Assembly: GCF_900155985.1 (NCBI RefSeq)
Contig: NZ_FTMA01000004.1
Coordinates: forward strand, 1 to 64,000
Reading direction: 5' to 3'
DNA: 64,000 nt
Origin: Maribacter ulvicola
GTDB lineage: Bacteria; Bacteroidota; Bacteroidia; Flavobacteriales; Flavobacteriaceae
Shown here in pieces: positions 35,786 through 44,620 of the stretch (its first letter is position 1; each line of letters opens with the position of its first letter). The translations under genes and the position numbers were made by a program. The notes below the pieces were generated by a model. The model did not search any database and was not told the origin of the DNA. It saw nothing but the letters and a program-made list of their open reading frames with translations.

Positions 35786-37951
35786 ATGCGAAAAACACAC
35801 TTGTTTACATTGATATTATTTTTGTTCAGTGTATTGACTTGGGCACAGGAAAAACAAATACAAGTTTCAGATATTTATCAAGGAACTTTTAGAACTGAAG
35901 GGATGGACGCCCTTAGGTCCCTGAAGAACGGTACCCAATATACAGTTCTTACTACTAATAGAGTTAGCCAAATTACCACGGTTGACACCTACGATTACAA
36001 AACATTAGAGAAAGTAGGTACTGTGGTTTCGTCTGCAGATTTAGCAGATATTTCCTCTTTCTCATCCTATGAATTTAGTTCAGATGAAAAAAAGATCTTA
36101 CTTTCAACTGAAATCGAACCCATATTCAGACGCTCAAAACTAGGTATTTATTATGTGTACGATATAGCCTCTAAAAATGTGGTTCAAGTAAGTGCAGATA
36201 AAATTCAAGAACCGTTATTGTCGCCAGATGGGAGCAAAGTTGCTTATGTAAAAAACAACAATATTTATATTTTCAATAGTGTTTCCGGAGAAACCAAACA
36301 AGTTACTGAAGACGGCGTAAAGAATGCGATTATCAATGGGGTAACTGATTGGGTGTATGAAGAGGAATTTGCATTTGTTCGTGCTTTTGAGTGGAATGCA
36401 GATGGTTCTAAAATAGCTTTTTTACGTTTTGATGAAACAAACGTACCTGAGTTTTCTATGGATGTTTATGGTAGTGGATTATACCAACAGCCCCACGTAT
36501 TTAAATATCCAAAAGCAGGTGAGAACAATTCTATAGTTACGCTGCATGTTTTAGATGTTGCCAGTGGTAAAATTACTGCTGTTAACACAAATAATGCCTA
36601 CTATATTCCACGTATTAAATGGATGCACCATAAAGATATGTTGAGTGTTCAAACCTTAAATAGGCACCAAAATCATTTGACCATGTATGCGGTAAACGCC
36701 AAGCAAGGTGATGTAACTATATTATTAGAGGAGAAAGATGATGCCTATGTGGACATTACCGATAACCTTACTTTTTTGGAAGACGATAGTTTTATCTGGA
36801 CAAGTGAAAAAGACGGGTATAACCATATCTATTTATATGCAGAAGATGGTAGCTTAATGAACCAAATTACAAAAGGTGATTGGGAAGTGACTAAATACTA
36901 TGGTTATGATCAGAGCCGAGATAAAATATATTACCAATCTACAGAAAACGGTTCCATTAATCGCGGTGTGTATAATATTAGTAGTAGTGGTGGTCACAAG
37001 AAAGCATTAGCCGTTTCTGAGGGAACGAATAATGCTAAATTTAGTACAGATTTCACCTATTTCATTAATACGTTTTCAAATGCGCAAACGCCCCCGGTAT
37101 ATACTTTGCATAAAGCAATTAATGGGAAGAAAGTAAAAGATATTAAGGACAACAAACAGCTTTTAGAAAGATTGAAAAGTTTTGCCGTAAGTCCTAAAGA
37201 ATTCTCTACAATAGCTATAAATGGTAATGATCTTAATATGTATATGATCAAGCCAAAAGATTTTGATCCATCAAAGAAATATCCATTGTTTATGTATCAG
37301 TACAGTGGTCCTGGGTCTCAAAATGTAAGTAATAGTTGGATGGGTGCTAATGACTACTGGCATCAAGGTTTAGTGGCAGAAGGCTATATTGTTGTTTGTG
37401 TAGATGGTCGTGGAACCGGATTTAAAGGAAGAGATTTTAAGAAAGTTACTCAGAAAGAACTGGGTAAGTATGAGGTAGAGGACCAAATAGCTGCAGCCAA
37501 AAAATTAAGTGAATTACCATATATAGATGCCGACAGAACCGGCATTTGGGGTTGGAGCTATGGTGGCTTTATGTCTACCAATTGTATTCTAAAAGGGAAC
37601 GATACTTTTGAAATGGCCATTGCGGTTGCTCCGGTAACATCATGGGCTTTTTATGATACGATCTATACGGAACGTTACATGCAAACGCCACAAGAAAACC
37701 CAAGTGGCTATGATGACAACTCGCCATTCAATTATCCGCAGTTGCTAGAAGGTGATTATTTATTGATACATGGTACGGGAGATGATAACGTGCATGTGCA
37801 AAATTCAATGCGTATGATCGAAGCATTAATACAGGCAAATAAGCAATTTGATTGGGGAATCTATCCAGATAAAAATCATGGAATTTATGGTGGAAATACA
37901 AGAATTCACCTCTTCAATAAGATGACCAATTTCATAAAAGAAAAACTTTAA
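35786..37951 (+). CDS. Dipeptidyl-peptidase IV-type S9 serine peptidase
   Basis: The 721-residue exported peptidase has a signal peptide (ending LTWAQ), an eight-bladed propeller (about 40-470; the double-Glu motif EEEFAFVRAF near residue 192 binds the substrate N-terminus) and an alpha/beta-hydrolase domain. The catalytic triad is visible: GWSYGG with Ser591, GTGDDNVH with Asp666, and DKNHG with His698. It removes X-Pro or X-Ala dipeptides from peptide N-termini. The next gene is a peptide transporter, so both probably serve peptide use. Confidence 0.93.
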   Translation: MRKTHLFTLILFLFSVLTWAQEKQIQVSDIYQGTFRTEGMDALRSLKNGTQYTVLTTNRVSQITTVDTYDYKTLEKVGTVVSSADLADISSFSSYEFSSDEKKILLSTEIEPIFRRSKLGIYYVYDIASKNVVQVSADKIQEPLLSPDGSKVAYVKNNNIYIFNSVSGETKQVTEDGVKNAIINGVTDWVYEEEFAFVRAFEWNADGSKIAFLRFDETNVPEFSMDVYGSGLYQQPHVFKYPKAGENNSIVTLHVLDVASGKITAVNTNNAYYIPRIKWMHHKDMLSVQTLNRHQNHLTMYAVNAKQGDVTILLEEKDDAYVDITDNLTFLEDDSFIWTSEKDGYNHIYLYAEDGSLMNQITKGDWEVTKYYGYDQSRDKIYYQSTENGSINRGVYNISSSGGHKKALAVSEGTNNAKFSTDFTYFINTFSNAQTPPVYTLHKAINGKKVKDIKDNKQLLERLKSFAVSPKEFSTIAINGNDLNMYMIKPKDFDPSKKYPLFMYQYSGPGSQNVSNSWMGANDYWHQGLVAEGYIVVCVDGRGTGFKGRDFKKVTQKELGKYEVEDQIAAAKKLSELPYIDADRTGIWGWSYGGFMSTNCILKGNDTFEMAIAVAPVTSWAFYDTIYTERYMQTPQENPSGYDDNSPFNYPQLLEGDYLLIHGTGDDNVHVQNSMRMIEALIQANKQFDWGIYPDKNHGIYGGNTRIHLFNKMTNFIKEKL

Positions 37952-37986
37952 ACTTACTAACGACTCAAAATATTTAAATTAATTAT

Positions 37987-39519
37987 ATGGAAAATACGAT
38001 TAAGCCAATCGAAGAACCACAGTTATTCGGGCACCCAAAGGGTTTGTTTTATTTATTCTTTGCTGAATTGTGGGAACGATTTAGTTTCTACGGCATGCGT
38101 GCACTGCTAACACTTTACATGGTAAATGTCGTGTTTGAGGCACTAGCTACTAGAGATTTTGCTGCGGCAGCGGTATATGCTTCATATGGTTCATTGGTTT
38201 ATGCGTCTACAGTTATTGGAGGTCGTATATCAGATAAGATATTGGGTATGCGTAAATCTATTTTTTTGGGTGGTATATTAATGGCTTTTGGTCATTTTGT
38301 ATTAGCCGTAGAAAATAATTATGCTTTCTTTATAGCGTTAGCTTTAATTGTGGTTGGAAACGGTTTTTTTAAGCCAAATATTTCAACCTTCGTAGGGTCG
38401 CTTTATAAAGAAGGCGATATTCGTAAAGATTCGGGTTTTGTCATCTTTTACATGGGTATTAATATTGGAGGGTTTATTGCGCCATTACTTTGTGGATGGT
38501 TAGGTAAAACCTACGGATGGCATTACGGTTTTGGTCTTGCAGGTATTGGTATGTTACTAGGTTTGATCGCTTTTTGGAGTGGTATAAGTAAGAATGTATT
38601 TGGAGATAAAGGATTGCCACCGACCGATACTATTTTAGATAAGCCAATATTAGGAGTAAAGCAGGGTTTAATGATTCCAATTTTAGCGGTATTATCAGTA
38701 CCGGTAATTGCCTATTTACTTTCTGCTTACAAATCTTTAGGGGAAAAAGGAAGTTTTTTAGAAGGCAATAATATTGTGAATATTATCTTCTATTTAATTG
38801 CAATAGCAATTGGTGTATTTCTTTTGAAAATATTGATCAATGCTACTTCAGATGAACGTAAAAAATTGATAGTAGCTATTTTATTTACATTTTTTATCAC
38901 AATTTTCTGGGGTTTTCATGAGCTTTCCGGGAGTATTATAACCTTGTTTGCGGCACGTAATGTTAACTTAACATTTATAGATGCATCACAGACAAATGCA
39001 TTAAATTCAATGTATATAATTATACTCTCAATTCCAATATCAATGTTGTTCACCTATTTAAAGAAGAAAAATCTAGATCCTAGAACACCTTATAAGTTTG
39101 GTTTAGGTTTGGCATTTGCAGGTATAAGTTTTTTAATACTTTCAATGAGCAGCGGTAATGCTGATGCCAACGGCATGGTACCATTTTCGTATTTGTTGAT
39201 TATGTACTTTTTAATATCGGTAGGTGAGTTGTTCATGTCTCCGGTAGGCTTGTCCAAAATCACCGATTTGTCACCTAAACGTATTGTTGCCTTTATGATG
39301 GGAATATGGTTTTTAGCTTCGGCGTTCGCTTTTCAAATAGTAGGTTTTATTGGTAAGCAGTTGGCCATAGAAAGTACAGATAAGAATGTTGGAGGTCTAG
39401 AGACCTTAGGGGTTTATACAGATGGGTTTGGTCTTGTTGCTAAATATGCTCTGGGTGCAGCGCTTATTGTACTTATTGCCTCGCCGCTAATTAAAAAGAT
39501 GATGGGCAAAGTACATTAA
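37987..39519 (+). CDS. POT/PTR2-family proton-coupled peptide transporter
   Basis: The 510-residue major-facilitator protein has about 12-14 membrane helices. The family motif ExxERFxxYG is present as ELWERFSFYGMRALL near residue 28, and GNGFFKPNIST (about 122) matches the second POT signature. It takes up di- and tripeptides with protons. The gene lies 35 bases after the DPP IV gene, whose products are dipeptides, so an operon for peptide scavenging is likely. Confidence 0.93.
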   Translation: MENTIKPIEEPQLFGHPKGLFYLFFAELWERFSFYGMRALLTLYMVNVVFEALATRDFAAAAVYASYGSLVYASTVIGGRISDKILGMRKSIFLGGILMAFGHFVLAVENNYAFFIALALIVVGNGFFKPNISTFVGSLYKEGDIRKDSGFVIFYMGINIGGFIAPLLCGWLGKTYGWHYGFGLAGIGMLLGLIAFWSGISKNVFGDKGLPPTDTILDKPILGVKQGLMIPILAVLSVPVIAYLLSAYKSLGEKGSFLEGNNIVNIIFYLIAIAIGVFLLKILINATSDERKKLIVAILFTFFITIFWGFHELSGSIITLFAARNVNLTFIDASQTNALNSMYIIILSIPISMLFTYLKKKNLDPRTPYKFGLGLAFAGISFLILSMSSGNADANGMVPFSYLLIMYFLISVGELFMSPVGLSKITDLSPKRIVAFMMGIWFLASAFAFQIVGFIGKQLAIESTDKNVGGLETLGVYTDGFGLVAKYALGAALIVLIASPLIKKMMGKVH

Positions 39520-39568
39520 TTATATATTTCTAAAATTTAACTTGTAGTAGTATCACCTACAGTGTTTT

Positions 39569-41581
39569 TTACTTCAGATAATAAGCTCCCTTTTCACCTG
39601 TGTAGTGAAAAGGGATTTTATTTTTTAGGCAAGTGGTTTTCCAGCGGTCAATGTAACTTTTATAGTTGCTTCCGTCTGCTATAATCTTATGGGGCCGTAT
39701 ACTATCTATTAATCTGTCTAGATTAATTTTTGGTGATTGTGTTAATAATACGTTGTTTGCTGTTGACTTCGGATATATTCCTGAGCTATCAATAATTAAA
39801 AGCTTCTTTTCTTGGAACCAATAGCTGTTTTTTAAAGAATCATACTGAACGGAAGCTATACGTTGAGCAGTTTTGTAATCAGAAATTAGATAGTTAGGAA
39901 TGTCTTTGGAATTTGTTAGGATGGACAATTTTTGCCCGTTTTTATTAAAAATAAAACTCTGTTTAGTTTGGTGTAGCACTAAAGCTTCTGATGTATTATT
40001 GGCTTGCAACTCTTCATAAACAGTGTACCCCTGAAAACAAAGAATGCTACTTAACAGAAATATGATTCTTTTAAAGCTAAACTTAGCGTATAGTTCAACC
40101 CCCATAACAAGAACAATATAGGCGAGCAACAATTGCATTGAATCAAAGGAAATGCTACTAAAAATAAAATTTTCTTGTTGAGCAACCCAAGCAATAAGGC
40201 TGTTCATTAGTCCAATAATGTTATTATATAACCAGGCTATTTGAGAGGGTAACCAGTTGAATAGAGATAGTAAAATGACCAAAATGCCCATGCCTAGGAT
40301 AATACCCAAAGCGGGTACAATGACTAAGTTAGAGATAAAGAAAAGTCCTGGGAATTGGTGGAAATAGAATAAACTAATTGGTAGAACGCCTAATTGTGCG
40401 GCGATACTAACACAAAGCAATTGCCAAAAATAACGTGCCACTTTATGCTTAGGAAACCATAGGTCTCTAAGTATTGGAAATATCCAAAGTATGGCAAAAA
40501 CTGCCGCATAGCTCATTTGAAACCCGACTTGAAATAACAAATTAGGATTTATGAATAACAGGATGAATAGCATAGAAAGCGCTAGAATATTGAATGAATT
40601 GTGAGGTCTGTTTAAATATAGGGCATAAGCTACGAAAGTAAACATGGTTGTTGCGCGAATGATACTGGCAGACAATCCTGCAATGAAGGCAAAAATCCAT
40701 AAAAAGAGAACGGATAGCATAAGGATAATAGTTCTGCCATTTGGAGTATTATTCAGCGGACGCAATAAAAACTGTATGATTATTAGTAGAATTCCAATAT
40801 GCAGACCTGATACTGCTAGAATATGTACGGCACCTGCTTTTTGGTAATCAGTATAGGTTTCTTTAGAAATATATGAGCGCTCGCCCAATAATAAAGCCTG
40901 TATAACACCCAACTCATCAGCTCCAAAATTCTCTTGCCTTAGTTTTGAAATTATATGGTTTCGAGTTTTAGAAGCAAGACCTCTTAATGTGGTATTTGAA
41001 TTTTTAGTTTTTATAAGTTGCTTACCAGTAATTTTCATTTGGTGATATACCCCCAGATTTTTCAAATACTTCTTGTAATTAAATTGATTTGGATTTAAAG
41101 GTGTATTAATGGGGAGAACCTGCGAAAAGGTTACAATTTCATCATCAATTTCTAATCTTAAATGCGATGAATCTTTGGGTATAGTAAGAAGAATAGTGCC
41201 ACTGACAAGCTCATTGCCTATGTTTTTTACAGAGGCAATAAACCGGGTCGAAAACTGATTAGGTTTTAATACCTCTTTAATTTTTAATGTCCACTTTTCG
41301 TTATGTGGGGTAGTAAAGTTGCTGTAGTGGTTACTAGAATTAATGGGCTGTGCAGCAGTGTAGCAATAATTACCTAATGATATAAATGTCAGCGCGGCAA
41401 TACAGCCAAACAAAACCGATTTTGTATTCTTTTCAAATAAAAAAATTGCAGCAAGTAGTAGAAAAAGAGATACGGTGGATAGTAATAGATATTGCGGATC
41501 GATTTGAAAAAAATAGCCTATTAAGATTCCAAGGATGAGTAAAAGCGTTAATCTGATAGGAATAAACGCTAAGAGCTTCAT
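39569..41581 (-). CDS. ComEC/Rec2-family DNA-uptake channel
   Basis: The 670-residue membrane protein has an N-terminal DUF4131 region (about 1-200), then the Competence domain with the hallmark HILAVSGLHIGILL (about residue 253) and GLSASIIRATTMF. The C-terminal metallo-hydrolase domain of long Rec2 proteins is reduced here to about 120 residues without the metal-binding HxHxDH motif. It imports single-stranded DNA in transformation. It overlaps no neighbour but sits two bases from the NlpC gene. Confidence 0.85.
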   Translation of the reverse strand: MKLLAFIPIRLTLLLILGILIGYFFQIDPQYLLLSTVSLFLLLAAIFLFEKNTKSVLFGCIAALTFISLGNYCYTAAQPINSSNHYSNFTTPHNEKWTLKIKEVLKPNQFSTRFIASVKNIGNELVSGTILLTIPKDSSHLRLEIDDEIVTFSQVLPINTPLNPNQFNYKKYLKNLGVYHQMKITGKQLIKTKNSNTTLRGLASKTRNHIISKLRQENFGADELGVIQALLLGERSYISKETYTDYQKAGAVHILAVSGLHIGILLIIIQFLLRPLNNTPNGRTIILMLSVLFLWIFAFIAGLSASIIRATTMFTFVAYALYLNRPHNSFNILALSMLFILLFINPNLLFQVGFQMSYAAVFAILWIFPILRDLWFPKHKVARYFWQLLCVSIAAQLGVLPISLFYFHQFPGLFFISNLVIVPALGIILGMGILVILLSLFNWLPSQIAWLYNNIIGLMNSLIAWVAQQENFIFSSISFDSMQLLLAYIVLVMGVELYAKFSFKRIIFLLSSILCFQGYTVYEELQANNTSEALVLHQTKQSFIFNKNGQKLSILTNSKDIPNYLISDYKTAQRIASVQYDSLKNSYWFQEKKLLIIDSSGIYPKSTANNVLLTQSPKINLDRLIDSIRPHKIIADGSNYKSYIDRWKTTCLKNKIPFHYTGEKGAYYLK

Positions 41582-41582
41582 G

Positions 41583-42146
41583 TTATAGTATTCTTGTGGC
41601 CTTTACAAATGCTTGATTCCAAAACCCGTCTTTTAAAGATGATACGGTTACCCCACGAGATGTTGATGCGTGTATAAAAGTAATTTCGTCGTTATCAGTA
41701 CCTACCACCATACCAACATGATTAATGCGTTTAGAGCCCCTAGTTGTTTTAAAAAACAGTAAATCTCCTTTTTCTACATTTTTTACCGTGACACGATGTC
41801 CTTCTTCTGCCATATGAATAGAGGTTCTAGGTAGTTGTACATCATGTTCGCCAAAAGAAATATATAGTAGGCCGGAGCAATCCATTCCTTTTTTTGTAGT
41901 ACCTCCAAACTTATAGCGTGTACCAGAAAAAGAGAGCGCGGTATTAATGATTTCGTCTGCCTTTGAATGGTTTTTATAAGTAGTTGCCCTTCGTTCTTCT
42001 ATTTTTGCCGGGGTGATAACACTGCCTGTTCTAGCCTTATTTGCAGCAGCCACAGATATTTTACGCTCTTTATCAGAAGAGCTGGTCTTTTTAGCTCCGC
42101 AACTGGCTAAAAAGCAAACAATAAGAAGACTTGTTAGTATGCGCAT
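41583..42146 (-). CDS. NlpC/P60-family cell-wall hydrolase, lipoprotein
   Basis: Start placed at the ATG 42146, which gives a lipoprotein signal (MRILTSLLIVCFLASCGAKK); the open frame runs 12 codons further only through TTG. The C40 peptidase core has the catalytic Cys in MDCSGLLYISFGE, the His in RINHVGMVVG, and the second His in FIHAST. It cuts peptide cross-bridges of peptidoglycan. Length (187 residues) is typical of single-domain lipoproteins such as Spr/MepS. Confidence 0.87.
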   Translation of the reverse strand: MRILTSLLIVCFLASCGAKKTSSSDKERKISVAAANKARTGSVITPAKIEERRATTYKNHSKADEIINTALSFSGTRYKFGGTTKKGMDCSGLLYISFGEHDVQLPRTSIHMAEEGHRVTVKNVEKGDLLFFKTTRGSKRINHVGMVVGTDNDEITFIHASTSRGVTVSSLKDGFWNQAFVKATRIL

Positions 42147-42214
42147 AAAATAGGGTGTATTCTTTGGTACGTGTAACTCCAAAATTATAGAATTATTTTT
42201 TAAAATTAATAAGA

Positions 42215-43336
42215 CTAAGAGATTTTGGCATTTTTAATGATTAATGAAGCGGCAGCGGCACTAGCACCAGATCCGCCCAGCTTTTGAATGAGCTCATCAT
42301 AAGAAGCCAATTGTTTTGTTCTGGCTTCACCATCTAAAATCAAGCTTAATTCCTTCTTTAGGTTCTGTTTGGTAAAATCATCTTGTATCAATTCTTTTAC
42401 AACTTCCTTTTGCATGATCAAGTTGACCAAAGAGATATATTTTAAGGTGATGATACGTTTGGCAATTTGGTAAGAAATCCAGTTAGCTTTGTAACATACT
42501 ACTTGTGGTACTTTAAATAATGCAGTTTCTAAGGTAGCAGTGCCACTGGTAACTAAGGCGGCAGTGGATAAAGAAAGTAAGTCGTATGTTTTATTTTGAA
42601 TGAACTTTACATTCGCATCGGTAAGAAAATCAGCGTAAAAATCGGTATCTAAACTAGGTGCGCCTGCAATTACAAATTCATACTCGGTAAAGTCATTTGT
42701 TAAAGATAGCATAAGCGACAACATTTTCTGAACCTCTTGTTTTCTACTACCGGGCAATAATGCTATAATGGGTTTTGTAGGAGCAATGCCGTGATTGGAT
42801 CTAAAGTTGCTTTCATTTAATTCTGGTCTATTTGCAATGGCGTCAAGCAGAGGATGCCCTACAAAGTTGACAGGGTAATGATGTTTCTTTTCGTAAAATT
42901 CTTTTTCAAAAGGCAGTATCACATACATATGGTCAACTGTCGCCTTTATCTTTTTGATCCTACCTTCCCTAGATGCCCATATTTGAGGAGAGATATAATA
43001 GTTGGTTAGTAAGTTGTTTTCTTTGGCCCACTTTGCAATTCGTAAATTAAAGCCTGAATAATCAATAAAAATAATGGCATCTGGCTTAAATGCGGCAATA
43101 TCTTGTTTACAGAATTTAATATTTTTAAAAATGGCATTTAGGTTTAGAACTACTTCTATGAATCCCATAAATGCTAAAGCTTTATAATGCTTGACCAAAG
43201 TTCCGCCGGCTTGCTGCATTAAATCACCGCCCCAACATCTAATATCGGCATGCGTATCTTGTATTTTCAGCGCTTTAATTAGATTAGAACCATGAAGATC
43301 TCCAGAAGCTTCACCTGCTATAATATAGTACTTCAT
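42215..43336 (-). CDS. lpxB: Lipid-A-disaccharide synthase
   Basis: The 373-residue GT19 enzyme has IIAGEASGDLHGSNL (family start), YISPQIWASREGR, FVGHPLLD, LLPGSRKQEV and TSGTATLETALFKVPQVVCY (nucleotide-binding). It joins UDP-2,3-diacylglucosamine to lipid X, forming the lipid A disaccharide on the inner face of the inner membrane. A small membrane protein gene sits directly upstream and surE before it; surE-lpxB proximity is common in Bacteroidetes. Confidence 0.95.
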   Translation of the reverse strand: MKYYIIAGEASGDLHGSNLIKALKIQDTHADIRCWGGDLMQQAGGTLVKHYKALAFMGFIEVVLNLNAIFKNIKFCKQDIAAFKPDAIIFIDYSGFNLRIAKWAKENNLLTNYYISPQIWASREGRIKKIKATVDHMYVILPFEKEFYEKKHHYPVNFVGHPLLDAIANRPELNESNFRSNHGIAPTKPIIALLPGSRKQEVQKMLSLMLSLTNDFTEYEFVIAGAPSLDTDFYADFLTDANVKFIQNKTYDLLSLSTAALVTSGTATLETALFKVPQVVCYKANWISYQIAKRIITLKYISLVNLIMQKEVVKELIQDDFTKQNLKKELSLILDGEARTKQLASYDELIQKLGGSGASAAAASLIIKNAKIS

Positions 43337-43337
43337 A

Positions 43338-43622
43338 TTAAAAAACTTTGTAGTAAAGAATCAAGAATGCGGTTAAGATGGTAGCTATTAAAACCCCTTT
43401 AGCTCTATGGTCTCTTTTAATTTTTAGGAAACCGAAAAAGGCCACTAGGTTAAGTATAGCGCCTAATGCCAAAAGACTGCCAACATGTTCTTGTCTAACA
43501 GCGGCTTCGTACGTTTCAATAATGCTTAAATCTGAGAAAATAAGAATGTATAGAAGGGTGCCTAGAACATTTGCAATAATGCCTACTATAAAACCTATTA
43601 GAACTTCTTTTTTGGTATTCAT
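43338..43622 (-). CDS. Small inner-membrane protein between surE and lpxB
   Basis: The 94-residue protein has three hydrophobic segments (VLIGFIVGIIANVLGTLLYILIF, LGAILNLVAFFGFL, VLIATILTAFLILYY) separated by short charged loops. The stop lies one base from the lpxB start, so it is in the same transcript. The function is unknown; Bacteroidetes lpxB genes often have such a partner. Confidence 0.75.
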   Translation of the reverse strand: MNTKKEVLIGFIVGIIANVLGTLLYILIFSDLSIIETYEAAVRQEHVGSLLALGAILNLVAFFGFLKIKRDHRAKGVLIATILTAFLILYYKVF

Positions 43623-43655
43623 CTAAAATAGTTGAGCGATATTATTTAAGTTATG

Positions 43656-44429
43656 CTAAAAATCCCAGGTATTTAATTCTTGAATTACGTGGTGGGCAGT
43701 TAAATCGAATTGCGTAGGAACAACAGAAATATATCCGTTGGCTAATGCCCATTCGTCAGTATCCTCACCTTTATCCAATAATTCAAACTCACCGGTGAGC
43801 CAGTAATAGTCTTTACCCATGGGGTTGGTGCGTTTATCAAATTTTTCTTTCCAATTTGCTTTTGCCTGTCTGCAAATTTTAATGCCCCTTAGCTCTTCTT
43901 TTGTAAGCTTAGGTATATTGACGTTTAACACGGTGCCTTTTGGTATACCGTTCTCTAAAGCTTCAGAGACAATAGTATGGATAAAACCTTGAGCTTGAGA
44001 GAAATCAGCGTTCCAACTGTAGTCACATAAAGAAAAACCAATGGCAGGAATTCCTTCTATGCCGGCTTCAACAGCAGCACTCATGGTGCCTGAGTAAATT
44101 ACGTTGATAGATGAATTAGAGCCGTGGTTAATACCGCTAACGCAGATATCAGGTTTTTTAGGTAGTATTTCTTGCAGTGCTAATTTTACACAATCTGCCG
44201 GTGTACCGCTACAACTATATTCGTCAATGGCATCTTGGTCAAGATCAATTTTCATTTTTTTGGAGAAAAGGGCCGTATCTAAGGTAATAGCGTGCCCCAT
44301 GCCAGATTGAGGACTATCTGGTGCTACCACAACCACATCTCCTATTTTTTTCATAATAGAGATAAGCATGCGTAAACCAGGTGCGGTAATTCCGTCATCA
44401 TTTGTTACTAAAATCAATGGTTTTTCCAT
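43656..44429 (-). CDS. surE: 5'-nucleotidase SurE
   Basis: The 257-residue metal-dependent phosphatase shows VTNDDGITAPGL (Asp-Asp metal site), APDSPQSGMGHAIT, GTPADCVKLAL and SGINHGSNSSINVIYSGTMSAA. It dephosphorylates nucleoside 5'-monophosphates and some 3'-nucleotides, and helps stationary-phase survival. It is the first gene of the surE, membrane protein, lpxB string. Confidence 0.95.
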   Translation of the reverse strand: MEKPLILVTNDDGITAPGLRMLISIMKKIGDVVVVAPDSPQSGMGHAITLDTALFSKKMKIDLDQDAIDEYSCSGTPADCVKLALQEILPKKPDICVSGINHGSNSSINVIYSGTMSAAVEAGIEGIPAIGFSLCDYSWNADFSQAQGFIHTIVSEALENGIPKGTVLNVNIPKLTKEELRGIKICRQAKANWKEKFDKRTNPMGKDYYWLTGEFELLDKGEDTDEWALANGYISVVPTQFDLTAHHVIQELNTWDF

Positions 44430-44620
44430 AGCATATACTTTCTGTAGTAAAAATACGTTTTTAAATATGATAAGCCTGAAAAGCCGTTTAACAAAAAATT
44501 AATTCTAAGCAGATTTAAATGGCATGGTTTTTTCTTTACCTTAGAGGTTTAAGTAGCATTTAATGCCGCTTATAACCCTCAAATTATGAGATATTGAAAA
44601 GGAAAGTAAAAGATAATTTT